Of a stretch of 64,000 nt of DNA, positions 46,002 to 54,442 are shown piece after piece; position 1 is the stretch's first letter, and every line of letters begins with the position of its first letter. The translations under genes were made by a program, and so were the position numbers. The notes beneath the pieces are model-generated. The model saw only the letters and a list, made by a program, of their open reading frames with translations, searched no databases and was not told where the DNA came from. The stretch comes from Mesorhizobium sp. Lineage in GTDB: Bacteria > Pseudomonadota > Alphaproteobacteria > Rhizobiales > Rhizobiaceae. Location: positions 1-64,000 of the forward strand of contig SAQL01000009.1 of the NCBI GenBank assembly GCA_004020645.1, given 5' to 3'.

Positions 46002-47279
46002 ATGAAGAATTCAGCCATTTCCGAACGCAAGAACCAGTCGATTTCACGCGGCGTCGGCATGACCACGCAAATCTATGCCGACCGCGCCGAAAACTCGGAA
46101 ATCTGGGATGTCGAAGGCCGCCGCTACATCGATTTCTCGTCCGGCATCGCCGTCGTCAACACCGGGCACCGTCATCCCAAGGTGATCGAGGCGGTCAAGG
46201 CGCAGCTCGACCGCTTCACTCACACCTGCCACCAGGTGGTGCCCTATGAGAGCTATGTCAGGCTGGCCGAACGGCTGAATGGCATGCTGCCGGGCAAGTT
46301 CGACAAGAAGACGATCTTCGTCACCACCGGCGCCGAGGCGGTGGAGAACGCCATCAAGATCGCCCGCAACGCCACCGGCCGGCCGGCGGTCATCGCCTTT
46401 GCCGGCGGCTTCCACGGCCGCACATTCATGGGCATGGCGCTGACCGGCAAGGTCGTGCCCTACAAGGTCGGCTTCGGCGCCATGCCGGCCGATGTCTTCC
46501 ACGCGCCGTTCCCGGTGGCGCTGCACGGGATCTCGGTCGCCGATTCGCTGGCCGCGCTCGACCGGCTGTTCAAGGCCGATGTCGATCCGGCCCGCGTCGC
46601 TGCCATCATCGTCGAGCCGGTACAGGGCGAGGGCGGCTTCTACGAGGCGCCGCGCGAGTTCATGACGGCGCTGCGCAAGATCTGCGACCAGCACGGCATG
46701 CTGTTGATCGCCGACGAGGTGCAGACCGGCTTTGCTCGCACCGGAAAGATGTTCGCCATGGATCACCACGAAGTGGCGCCCGACATCACCACCATGGCCA
46801 AGAGTCTGGCCGGCGGCTTCCCGCTGGCGGCGGTCACCGGGCGTGCCGAGATCATGGATGCGCCGAACCCCGGCGGGCTCGGCGGCACCTATGGCGGCAG
46901 CCCGATCGGCGTTGCCGCGGCGCATGCCGTGCTCGACGTGATCGAAGAGGAAAAGCTCTGCGACCGCGCCAACACGCTGGGCAACCGGCTGAAGCAGCGG
47001 CTGCAATCGATCCGCGACGACACGCCGGAGATCGTCGATATCAGAGGTCCCGGCTTCATGAACGCTGTCGAGTTCAACGACGTGAAGAAGGGCCAGCCAT
47101 CGGCCGAGATCGCCAATGCGGTCCGGCTGAAGGCGCTCGACAAGGGCCTGATCCTGCTCACCTGCGGCGTCTACGGCAATGTCATCCGCTTCCTGGCGCC
47201 GATCACAATCCAGGACGGCGTCATGAACGAAGCGCTCGACATCCTGGAAAGCTCGATCCACGAGGTCCGCGCCACCTGA
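46002..47279 (+). CDS. gabT: 4-aminobutyrate aminotransferase
   Basis: A 425-residue class III aminotransferase using PLP. VTTGAEAVENAIKIAR, GGFHGRTFMGMALTGK, IIVEPVQGEGGFY, LIADEVQTGFARTG (the PLP-ring Asp) and MAKSLAGGFPL (the Schiff-base Lys) are all present. GabT moves the amino group of GABA to 2-oxoglutarate, giving succinate semialdehyde. No gabD lies next to it. A palindromic element separates it from the upstream importer, so a link to transport is not shown. Confidence 0.9.
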   Translation: MKNSAISERKNQSISRGVGMTTQIYADRAENSEIWDVEGRRYIDFSSGIAVVNTGHRHPKVIEAVKAQLDRFTHTCHQVVPYESYVRLAERLNGMLPGKFDKKTIFVTTGAEAVENAIKIARNATGRPAVIAFAGGFHGRTFMGMALTGKVVPYKVGFGAMPADVFHAPFPVALHGISVADSLAALDRLFKADVDPARVAAIIVEPVQGEGGFYEAPREFMTALRKICDQHGMLLIADEVQTGFARTGKMFAMDHHEVAPDITTMAKSLAGGFPLAAVTGRAEIMDAPNPGGLGGTYGGSPIGVAAAHAVLDVIEEEKLCDRANTLGNRLKQRLQSIRDDTPEIVDIRGPGFMNAVEFNDVKKGQPSAEIANAVRLKALDKGLILLTCGVYGNVIRFLAPITIQDGVMNEALDILESSIHEVRAT

Positions 47280-47289
47280 GCGGATCTTC

Positions 47290-47430
47290 CCTTCTCCCCT
47301 TGTGGGAGAAGGTGGCCGCGAAGCGGCCGGATGAGGGGTGTTCCAGTTTGGCAAAGCCGCACTCCGTCCAACACCCCTCTTCCGTCTTGGCGCTTCGCGC
47401 CAATCCACCTTCTCCCACAAGGGGAGAAGG
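47290..47430. repeat. MITE-like palindromic element (CCTTCTCCCC type)
   Basis: About 140 bases with near-perfect terminal inverted repeats of 26 bases (CCTTCTCCCCTTGTGGGAGA.../...TCTCCCACAAGGGGAGAAGG) and an inner inverted pair GGATGAGGGGTGTT/AACACCCCTCTTCC. It lies between the converging gabT and flavoprotein genes and may act as a bidirectional terminator. Confidence 0.88.
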
Positions 47431-47464
47431 CAAGGGCAGCGCCGTACCTGAATACCAACATATC

Positions 47465-48718
47465 CTATTCAGCGGCGCGGACAGGCTCTTCCTGCTGGAA
47501 GGCGGCGAGCGCCGCCCTCAGTCCGTCCGGCCCCGTCGCAACCGTCTGCGGCATCGGCGAGAAGCCGGCGCCGAGCATCTTGCGGCCAAGCATATGGTCG
47601 CCCGGCCGATTGACCGATTCGATGCCGAGCAGACGATTTCCAGCATAGTGATAGATGGAGAATCTGTTCTCGTTGACATCGCCCAGCACGACATGGCTGT
47701 CGCCACCCGAAATCAGGCCGACCATCTGCAGCTTGATGTCGCCGATATCAGACCAGAACCATGGCACCGCCGCAAAGGCGTCCGCATGGCCGACGATGGT
47801 GCGGGCGGCGAGGCGCGCCTGGTCGGTCGCATTCTGCACCGATTCCAGCCGCACATCGCCGCCGGTGAGCCAGTGCCGGTAGGAGGCGGCGTCGCCGATG
47901 GCGAGGATTTCGGGCATCGAGGTGCGCATCTGCTGGTCGACGCGGATGCCGTTGGCGATGGTGATGCCTGCGGCTTGCGCCAGTTCGACATTCGGCACGA
48001 CCCCGATGCCGATGATGACCATCTGCGCCGGCAGGCGCTCGCCGCTCGAGGTGACCGCGGCCGCGACACGGCCGCTCTCGCCTTCGAGCCGCGCAATCGT
48101 GGTGCCGGTAAGGATGCGCACACCGGTCGCTTCCAGCCGCTGACGCACATGGCGCGCGATGACCGGCGCCACTGCCCGGCCGAGCAGTCGGTCGACCGCC
48201 TCGACTACCGTGACCTTGCGGCCGGCCGCCTTGAGCGTCGCGGCGATCTCCAGCCCGATGAAGCCGCCGCCGAGGATGACGGCATCCTCGCTCTGAGCGC
48301 TCAATTCGCGGATCAGCCGCGCGTCGGCGAGCGAGCGCAGCGACACAACGCCTGAAAAATCCGAACCAGGCAGCGGCAGAATGCGCGGCCGCGAACCGGT
48401 CGCCAGGATCAGCCGGTCGAAAGGCAGCACGCCGCCACCTGATATCTCCAGCCTGCGTCCGCCGGCATCGATGCGATCGACGCGAATGCCCGGCCGGTAG
48501 TCGATCGCACTGCCGGTATAAAACGCCTCGCCGCGCAGCGGCTGCGGTTTCGCCTGTTGATCCTTGATGAAGGTCTTCGACAGCGGCGGTTTGTGGTAGG
48601 GCAGTTCGTCCTCGTCGCTGACGAGGATCACGGGTCCGTCGTACCCGTCCTCGCGCAGGCTCGCGGCCGCTTGCACGCCGGCATGACCCGCACCGACAAT
48701 GACCACACCGTTTTTCAT
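47465..48718 (-). CDS. Ferredoxin/rubredoxin reductase-like FAD oxidoreductase
   Basis: A 417-residue two-dinucleotide-binding flavoprotein. VVIVGAGHAGVQAA binds FAD, ILATGSRPR is the ATG motif, VILGGGFIGLEIAATL binds NAD(P)H, and ILAIGDAA is the second FAD motif. A C-terminal reductase domain with WFWSDIGDIKLQMVG matches the ferredoxin reductases of oxygenase systems and the rhodocoxin-reductase type. It diverges from the iron locus at 49 kb; pairing with Bfd is possible but not shown. Confidence 0.85.
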   Translation of the reverse strand: MKNGVVIVGAGHAGVQAAASLREDGYDGPVILVSDEDELPYHKPPLSKTFIKDQQAKPQPLRGEAFYTGSAIDYRPGIRVDRIDAGGRRLEISGGGVLPFDRLILATGSRPRILPLPGSDFSGVVSLRSLADARLIRELSAQSEDAVILGGGFIGLEIAATLKAAGRKVTVVEAVDRLLGRAVAPVIARHVRQRLEATGVRILTGTTIARLEGESGRVAAAVTSSGERLPAQMVIIGIGVVPNVELAQAAGITIANGIRVDQQMRTSMPEILAIGDAASYRHWLTGGDVRLESVQNATDQARLAARTIVGHADAFAAVPWFWSDIGDIKLQMVGLISGGDSHVVLGDVNENRFSIYHYAGNRLLGIESVNRPGDHMLGRKMLGAGFSPMPQTVATGPDGLRAALAAFQQEEPVRAAE

Positions 48719-48868
48719 CGCAGCCCCAATTCCTTAATCCAAGTCTAGGATGTCTCGCCAAATGGCAATTGTCTGACGCCGCCGCAAGACCGCCTTTTCG
48801 GGTCGCACCCGGAATGGCGGCCCGTCAACAGTGCCGTTTAACGACGACACGATAAAATACGACTAAAG

Positions 48869-48898
48869 TTGACACTTGCAGTTTAGAATAATTCTAAA
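48869..48898 (+). promoter_or_regulatory. Probable promoter of the iron locus
   Basis: A consensus-like -35 box TTGACA at 48,869-48,874, followed after 17-18 bases by a -10 candidate (TTCTAA at 48,892 or TCTAAA at 48,893). The -10 lies in the right arm of the ICE palindrome, so a protein bound there should block RNA polymerase. Confidence 0.6.
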
Positions 48899-48901
48899 CT
48901 G
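48879..48901. promoter_or_regulatory. Iron control element (ICE), likely Irr operator
   Basis: A perfect 23-base palindrome: ten-base arms CAGTTTAGAA and TTCTAAACTG around TAA. The core TTTAGAA-N3-TTCTAAA is the published ICE consensus bound by Irr in rhizobia and relatives. It overlaps the -10 of the promoter toward the imelysin gene, which predicts repression by Irr when iron is scarce. It is 160 bases upstream of the divergent flavoprotein gene and might affect that as well. Confidence 0.88.
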
Positions 48902-49030
48902 TTGTTTCGATTGGCTTTTCTCTCTGAAATTGGTTGACTTCCGGTGCCTTCATCGCTTTATGGAAGCTTGCGCGTCAAGCGCATCCCTTTGATGTCTGGG
49001 CCTTGAACCCTTTCGATTGGAGGCATTTCG

Positions 49031-49144
49031 ATGTCTTTCTTCCGCAAACCGCGCTATGCCGCGGCCTGTTTCTCGCCCAATGGCATGGACCTGCCTTGGC
49101 GCCGATTGCCTGCCGACGCGCCTTTGGCGCCGGCATTTCACTGA
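49031..49144 (+). CDS. Possible 37-residue leader protein upstream of the imelysin gene
   Basis: An ATG at 49,031 has GGAGG seven bases upstream, the best ribosome binding site in this region, and opens a 37-codon frame (starting MSFFRKPRYAAACFSPNGMD) that stops 20 bases before the imelysin start. The product has no recognised family and is rich in Pro, Ala and Arg. It may be a small protein, or a translated leader tuning the downstream gene. Confidence 0.45.
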   Translation: MSFFRKPRYAAACFSPNGMDLPWRRLPADAPLAPAFH

Positions 49145-49164
49145 ATTCCGAGGAGATGACAATC

Positions 49165-50463
49165 ATGAGAGCGGTGATCACGGCACGATATGGCAGGTTC
49201 GCCGCGATCGGCGCTACGGCGGCATTGACGGCGGCGATATTCGTGCTGCCGGCCAAGGCGGAAACCGATGCCAAGGCGGTCATCAAGACCTATTCCGACA
49301 TTGCGCTCGCCAAGTATGAAGATTCGCTGACCGCGGCGCAGGCGCTCGACAAGGCCGTCGAGGCGCTGCTCGCCAAACCTTCGGTGGAAACGCTGACTGC
49401 CGCCCGCGAGGCCTGGAAGGCGTCGCGCGTTCCCTATCAGCAGACCGAAGTCTACCGATTCGGCAACGCCATCGTCGACGACTGGGAAGGCAAGGTGAAT
49501 GCCTGGCCGCTGGACGAGGGCCTGATCGACTATGTCGCCGAGAACTACGGCACCGAGTCGGACTCGAATGCGCTCTACACCGCCAATGTGATCGCCAACA
49601 AGTCGGTCGAGATCGACGGCAAGAAGATCGACGCCACCAACATTACTCCGGAGTTCCTCTCCGGCACGCTGCAGGAAGCCGGCGGCATCGAGGCCAATGT
49701 GGCGACCGGCTATCACGCCATCGAATTCCTGCTATGGGGCCAGGACCTGCACGGCACCGGCCCGGGCGCCGGCGAGCGGCCCTATACGGACTACGATCTC
49801 GCCAACTGCACCGGCGGCAATTGCGATCGTCGCGCGCAGTATCTGAAGTCGGCGAGCGACCTTCTGGTTTCCGATCTGCAGGATATGGTCAACGATTGGA
49901 AGGAGGGCGGCGCCGCCCGCAAGAACCTTCTCGATGGCGAGCCGAAGACAGGTATCTCGACCATTCTCACCGGCATGGGTTCGCTCTCCTATGGCGAACT
50001 CGCCGGCGAGCGCATGAAGCTCGGCCTGCTGCTGCATGATCCGGAAGAGGAACATGACTGCTTCTCCGACAACACCTACGATTCCCATCTCTACGATGCC
50101 GTCGGCATTCGCGCCGCCTATCGTGGCAACTACACGCGCCTCGACGGCACCGTCGTCGAAGGCCCCTCGGTATCCGACATGGTCAAGGAGGCCGATCCGG
50201 CGATCGACAAGGAACTGTCGGACAAGCTGGACGTCACCGTGACCAGGATGGAAGCCATCAAGGCGCGGGCGCTTGCCGACGAGGCTTATGACCAGCAGAT
50301 CGGCGAAGGCAACGCGGAAGGCAATGCCACCGTGCAGGCGGCGATCGACGCGCTGGTCGACCAGACCAAATCGATCGAACGCGCCGTTGGCACCCTGAAA
50401 CTCAATGCCATCGCCTTCGAGGGTTCGGACAGCCTCGATGCGCCAGACAAAGTGTTCCAGTAA
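49165..50463 (+). CDS. irpA: Imelysin-family iron-regulated periplasmic protein
   Basis: A 432-residue protein with a signal peptide (AAIGATAALTAAIFVLPAKA). The imelysin hallmark GxHxxE is GYHAIE at residues ~182-187, followed by FLLWGQDLHGTGPGAGERP; a second helical-bundle half contains GELAGERMKLGLLLHDPEEE. Imelysins are thought to bind iron or haem in the periplasm; their exact role is unsettled. ATG 49,165 is favoured because AGGAG lies 9 bases upstream, whereas ATG 49,156 touches it. It is the first large gene behind the ICE promoter. Confidence 0.88.
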   Translation: MRAVITARYGRFAAIGATAALTAAIFVLPAKAETDAKAVIKTYSDIALAKYEDSLTAAQALDKAVEALLAKPSVETLTAAREAWKASRVPYQQTEVYRFGNAIVDDWEGKVNAWPLDEGLIDYVAENYGTESDSNALYTANVIANKSVEIDGKKIDATNITPEFLSGTLQEAGGIEANVATGYHAIEFLLWGQDLHGTGPGAGERPYTDYDLANCTGGNCDRRAQYLKSASDLLVSDLQDMVNDWKEGGAARKNLLDGEPKTGISTILTGMGSLSYGELAGERMKLGLLLHDPEEEHDCFSDNTYDSHLYDAVGIRAAYRGNYTRLDGTVVEGPSVSDMVKEADPAIDKELSDKLDVTVTRMEAIKARALADEAYDQQIGEGNAEGNATVQAAIDALVDQTKSIERAVGTLKLNAIAFEGSDSLDAPDKVFQ

Positions 50464-50477
50464 GGCGTCAAGGCCTT

Positions 50478-50545
50478 GAGCACGATCCCGAACCCGAAGG
50501 TCCGTGTAAAGAAAAGTGGAAACCGGCTTTCGGTTCGATTGAGAA
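50478..50545. repeat. Rhizobial palindrome (GCATGATC type), copy 2
   Basis: Degenerate relative of 36,495-36,559 sharing GATCCCGAAC, GAAGGT and AAAGTGGAAACCGGCTTTCGG. It lies between the imelysin and bfd genes. Confidence 0.65.
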
Positions 50546-50595
50546 AATAAGCCACACGGCGCCGAGCAAGTGCCGTCAGCCATACAGAGCAAATA

Positions 50596-50907
50596 ATGCT
50601 GATCTGCCATTGCAACATCATCACCGAAAAGGAGATTGAGCAGACGATCGTCGGGCTGCTGGATCAGGATCCCTGGCAGCTTATCGTGCCGGCGAAGGTC
50701 TATCATGCCATGCAGAAGCGTGGTCGCTGTTGCGGCTGCTTCCCAAATGTGGTCGAAACGATCATTCGGGTAACCGAAAATTACCACACCCGCTCGGAGG
50801 CGAGCGGCGTGGATGTCGTTTCACACCTGGATCGCGTCAGAGGCCTGCGCGTCCAATACGGGAGCAGAACCCATGAAAGGCGAACAGCAGATCATAGAGC
50901 GGCTTAA
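50596..50907 (+). CDS. bfd: Bacterioferritin-associated ferredoxin
   Basis: A 103-residue [2Fe-2S] protein. CHC at residues 4-6 and CCGC at 45-48 give the C-x-C-x(38)-C-x2-C ligand set of Bfd. In other bacteria Bfd docks on bacterioferritin and passes electrons to release stored iron. The last ~35 residues are basic and non-conserved in look, and the frame overlaps the bfr start by 35 bases. ATG 50,596 starts at the expected MLICHC. Confidence 0.88.
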   Translation: MLICHCNIITEKEIEQTIVGLLDQDPWQLIVPAKVYHAMQKRGRCCGCFPNVVETIIRVTENYHTRSEASGVDVVSHLDRVRGLRVQYGSRTHERRTADHRAA

Positions 50908-51358
50908 CGAGGCTCTGTTTCTGGAACTTGGAGCGGTCAATCAGTACTGGGTGCATTTCCGGCTGCTGGAAGACTGGGGCTACGCCAAGCTGGCGAAGAA
51001 GGAACGCGCGGAATCGATCGAGGAGATGCACCATGCCGACCGGCTCGTGGCCCGCATCATCTTCCTTGAAGGTCATCCGAACCTGCAGTCGGTAGCGCCG
51101 CTGCGCATCGGACAGAATGTCAAGGAAGTGCTCGAATCCGATCTTGCCGGCGAATATGACGCGCGCACTGCCTACAAACGGTCGCGCGAGATTTGTAACG
51201 AAGCAGGCGACTACGTGACGATGAAGCTGTTCGAGGATTTGCTGTCCGACGAGGAAGGTCACATCGACTTCCTTGAGACCCAACTCGACCTGCTCGCCTC
51301 GATCGGCGAGGAAAAATACGGCCAGCTCAACGCCGCATCGGCCGACGAGGCGGAATAG
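50873..51358 (+). CDS. bfr: Bacterioferritin
   Basis: A 161-residue haem-containing ferritin. All diiron ligands are visible (Glu18, Glu51, His54, Glu94, Glu127, His130), as is the haem-ligating Met52, in [18 protein letters not shown]. Twenty-four subunits form the iron storage shell in the cytoplasm. The start at 50,873 ([11 protein letters not shown]) matches family N-termini and lies inside the bfd frame, suggesting coupled translation of store and release protein. Confidence 0.95.
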   Translation: MKGEQQIIERLNEALFLELGAVNQYWVHFRLLEDWGYAKLAKKERAESIEEMHHADRLVARIIFLEGHPNLQSVAPLRIGQNVKEVLESDLAGEYDARTAYKRSREICNEAGDYVTMKLFEDLLSDEEGHIDFLETQLDLLASIGEEKYGQLNAASADEAE

Positions 51359-51370
51359 GGACATGCGGGA

Positions 51371-52981
51371 ATGCGGCGCCCCTTAGATTTCTTGCGCCGC
51401 TTGCGGTGGGCCGAGGATTGCGGCCTGCCGTCCCAGCAAAACCCGCGATACGGATGGCTTAGCGGGCTTTCGCTTGCCGTAGTGGTCGCGCTGACCGCCT
51501 CGGCGCTAGCCGGCGAGCCCGAACCGGCGGGCCTCGCCACCACCAGCCGTACCGATCTGACGCCGAAGGATCTGGCGCGCGTCATCGCCATCACCAGGCC
51601 GACCAAAGATTTTTCCAAGCCCGAGCAGTTCGAGCCGATGCAGGGCGGCGCCGGCACGTCGCGAAAAGGTGCCAACAAGGACGCTTTCTCGCAATCCTCT
51701 GCCAATATAACCTTCGAGGAAGAAGGCATCTTCAAGCTCGGCAATGCCCTCTTTCGCAAGAACTGGGTGTCGTCGCCCTCGTCGACGCAGGCATCGGACG
51801 GGCTTGGGCCGCTGTTCAACGAGCGGGCGTGCCAGAATTGCCATCTGAAGGACGGTCGCGGTCATCCGCCGGAAGCCGACAGCGGTACCACCTCGATGTT
51901 CCTGCGGCTGGCGCGGCAGGCGAGCACCGAGGAGGAGAAGGCGGCGCTGGCCGCCCGCAAGGTGCTCAACTTCCCCGATCCGGTCTATGGCTCGCAATTG
52001 CAGGACCTGGCCGTTCCGGGGCTACGGGGCGAAGGCAGGATGCGTGTCGACTATCAGGAGCAGAAAGTCACGCTGCCGGACGGCACGGTGGTTTCGCTGC
52101 GCAAGCCGAGCTATTCGGTCGATGATCTTGCCAACGGGCCGCTCGATCCGCAGACCACGCTTTCGCCGCGCATGACGCCGCCGATGATCGGCCTCGGCCT
52201 GGTCGAGCAGATCGCGCCGGCGGACATTCTCACCCATGCCGATCCGGACGATCGGAATAGTGACGGCATCTCCGGCAGGCCCAACATCGTGCGCGACGGC
52301 CAAAGCGGCGAACTGACGCTCGGCCGCTTCGGCTGGAAGGCGCAGACGCCATCGATCCGCCAGCAAGCGGCGGACGCATTCGCCGGTGACATCGGCATTT
52401 CGACGCCGGAAGTGCCGAACCACTGGGGCGATTGCACCGCGGCCGAAAAGGCATGTCTTGCCATGCCCAACGGCACACAGGAGCGCCTCGGCCCAGTCGA
52501 GGCGCCGTCGCCGGTGATGGACCTCGTCACCTTCTATTCGCAAAATCTCGCCGTGCCGGCGCGGCGCGATCTCGACAAGCCCGATGTGCTGGCCGGCAAG
52601 AAGCTGTTCTACGACATGGGCTGCATTTCTTGCCATACGCCGAAATTTGTCACCCGTCGCGGCACGCCCAACAAGGCGCAGGCCTTCCAGTTGATCTGGC
52701 CCTATTCCGATTTTCTGCTGCACGACATGGGGCCGGGCCTCGCCGACGGACAAGCGGTGGGCGAGGCTACCGGCAGCGAATGGCGCACGCCGCCGCTGTG
52801 GGGCATCGGTCTTACCCAGACCGTCAACGGCAACAGCTTTTTCCTGCACGACGGGCGCGCGCGTACCCTGACCGAGGCGGTCCTGTGGCATGGCGGCGAG
52901 GGGCAAAAGGCGCGCGACCGCTTTGCCGCCGCCGATGCGGCCGATCGCGACGCACTGGTCAAGTTCCTGGAGTCGTTGTGA
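51371..52981 (+). CDS. Di-haem oxidoreductase, DUF1111 family
   Basis: A 536-residue protein with a membrane-spanning signal (WLSGLSLAVVVALTASALA). Two c-type haem motifs are CQNCH (residues ~154-158) and CISCH (~418-422), with LHDGRARTLTEAVLWHGGEG near the end. DUF1111 proteins are distantly related to di-haem peroxidases and are often encoded with imelysins; the reaction is unknown. It starts 12 bases after bfr, and its stop overlaps the next imelysin start by one base. Confidence 0.88.
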   Translation: MRRPLDFLRRLRWAEDCGLPSQQNPRYGWLSGLSLAVVVALTASALAGEPEPAGLATTSRTDLTPKDLARVIAITRPTKDFSKPEQFEPMQGGAGTSRKGANKDAFSQSSANITFEEEGIFKLGNALFRKNWVSSPSSTQASDGLGPLFNERACQNCHLKDGRGHPPEADSGTTSMFLRLARQASTEEEKAALAARKVLNFPDPVYGSQLQDLAVPGLRGEGRMRVDYQEQKVTLPDGTVVSLRKPSYSVDDLANGPLDPQTTLSPRMTPPMIGLGLVEQIAPADILTHADPDDRNSDGISGRPNIVRDGQSGELTLGRFGWKAQTPSIRQQAADAFAGDIGISTPEVPNHWGDCTAAEKACLAMPNGTQERLGPVEAPSPVMDLVTFYSQNLAVPARRDLDKPDVLAGKKLFYDMGCISCHTPKFVTRRGTPNKAQAFQLIWPYSDFLLHDMGPGLADGQAVGEATGSEWRTPPLWGIGLTQTVNGNSFFLHDGRARTLTEAVLWHGGEGQKARDRFAAADAADRDALVKFLESL

Positions 52982-54060
52982 TGTCGAAGCGTCTTGCGCT
53001 TGCTCTGGTTCTCCCGCTGGTCCTCGCTGGCGCATCGCCGGCGTCCGCAGCGGTCAAGGCATCCGATGTGATCCAGCGGGCGATCGACGGCTTTGTCCGC
53101 CCGGCCTATGCGCGCCTGCATGATCATGCGGACAGCCTGACCAAGGCAATGCGCACGCTTTGTGACGCACCCTCGCAGGACCATCTCGATGCAGCGCGCG
53201 CCGAGTTCTCCGGCACCGTGGATGCTTGGTCGATCGTCGAGGTCATCCGCATTGGACCGATCACCGAGGAAAACCGGTTGGAGCGCATGCTGTTCTGGCC
53301 GGACCGCAAGAGCATCGGCCTGAGGCAGGTGCAGGCGGCGCTGGCCAGTAGGGACCGGACCGCCGCCGATCCGGTCCAGCTGGCGACAAAGAGCGTCGCC
53401 ATGCAAGGGCTCGGCGCGCTGGAATTCGTGCTTTACGGCGATGGCGCCGAGCGGCTCGCCGGCAAGGACGATCCCTATCGTTGCGCTTACGGCGCGGCCG
53501 TCGCCGGCAACATAGAAACGATTGCTGCCGAGGTCAGCGACGCCTGGAACAGGGCCGACGGTTTTGCCACCCTTTGGGCCAATCCGGGACCGCAAAATTC
53601 GCTCTACCGCGACGGCACGGAAGCGGTGACCGAACTGGTCGGCGTATTCATCAACGAACTGGAGGTGGTCCGTGACCTGCGCCTGAAAGGCTTTCTGGGC
53701 AGTAGCCCGGAGGCCGACAAGCCCAGACAGGCGATCTATTGGCGCTCACAAAACACCGCGCGTTCGCTGACCGGAAATCTTGCAGGCATGGACGCGCTGT
53801 TCCAGGCCTCGCAGCTTGGCGATGCGCTGTCGCCCGACGCACGCTGGATGGCGGAATCGATCCACATCCAACTCGTCAACGGGGCCGCCGACGCCACCGC
53901 CATCAGAGGTCCGATCGATAAGGCGCTCGCCGATCCGGCGCTGCGCCAGAAGCTCGTTCACTTATCGCTGGTGACATCCAGCCTGTCGACCCTGATCGGC
54001 ACCAGGCTGACCGCCGAATTCGGCCTGACCGCCGGCTTCTCGTCGCTCGACGGAGACTGA
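52981..54060 (+). CDS. Second imelysin-family protein
   Basis: A 359-residue protein with a signal peptide (LALALVLPLVLAGASPASA). WSIVEVIRIGPIT, LGALEFVLYG and the C-terminal LTAEFGLTAGFSSLDGD fit the imelysin subgroup found beside DUF1111 genes. The GxHxxE His is Gly here (GLGALE). A 48-base piece of this gene (53,846-53,893) is copied in inverted orientation at 54,305-54,352. Start ATG 52,981 overlaps the upstream stop; longer frames are shadows of the DUF1111 gene. Confidence 0.88.
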   Translation: MSKRLALALVLPLVLAGASPASAAVKASDVIQRAIDGFVRPAYARLHDHADSLTKAMRTLCDAPSQDHLDAARAEFSGTVDAWSIVEVIRIGPITEENRLERMLFWPDRKSIGLRQVQAALASRDRTAADPVQLATKSVAMQGLGALEFVLYGDGAERLAGKDDPYRCAYGAAVAGNIETIAAEVSDAWNRADGFATLWANPGPQNSLYRDGTEAVTELVGVFINELEVVRDLRLKGFLGSSPEADKPRQAIYWRSQNTARSLTGNLAGMDALFQASQLGDALSPDARWMAESIHIQLVNGAADATAIRGPIDKALADPALRQKLVHLSLVTSSLSTLIGTRLTAEFGLTAGFSSLDGD

Positions 54061-54090
54061 GCATGATCTCGAAAAGCTGCAGACCCATCG

Positions 54091-54278
54091 CTTCGTCATC
54101 CTGGGGCGGAGCAAGGAGCGCAGCGGCGCGGCGCAGACCCCAGGATCCATGCCGTGACTTCAGCCGAAGAGCACGGCGAAGCAGAATTCTGCACCTGAGC
54201 AACGCGCTGAGGTCACGGCATGGATCCTTGGGTCTCCGCGACGGAGCTTCGCTCCTGCTTCGCCCAAGGATGACGAAG
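54091..54278. repeat. MITE-like palindromic element between imelysin and DUF1513 genes
   Basis: About 190 bases whose two arms of ~68 bases are imperfect inverted repeats: left begins CTTCGTCATCCTGGG and ends CCATGCCGTGAC; right begins GTCACGGCATGG and ends CCCAAGGATGACGAAG. The region between arms is ~50 bases. Such elements are abundant in Mesorhizobium genomes. Confidence 0.85.
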
Positions 54279-54304
54279 TTGGGGAGGCTTCGGCCAATCC
54301 CGAA

Positions 54305-54352
54305 CGTCGGCGGCCCCGTTGACGAGCTGGATGTGGATCGATTCCGCCATCC
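54305..54352 (-). repeat. Inverted copy of an imelysin gene fragment
   Basis: 48 bases that are the reverse complement of 53,846-53,893 in the upstream imelysin gene, with one mismatch. It encodes WMAESIHIQLVNGAAD in the minus direction but has no gene context. The gap 54,061-54,442 otherwise holds only the MITE-like element and the leader of the DUF1513 gene. Confidence 0.9.
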
Positions 54353-54442
54353 GGGATCGCTGGGTGCCTGGCGCCACCAGGTCCTCCCATTTGAAAAAAT
54401 CACCGTGTCGAGGAATGGGACCGTGTCCGAGAGGACCGTCTC

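Noticed and set aside
48934..49164. 77-codon upstream extension of the imelysin frame
   Set aside because: It would place the signal peptide in the middle of the protein; the start at 49,165 has proper spacing.
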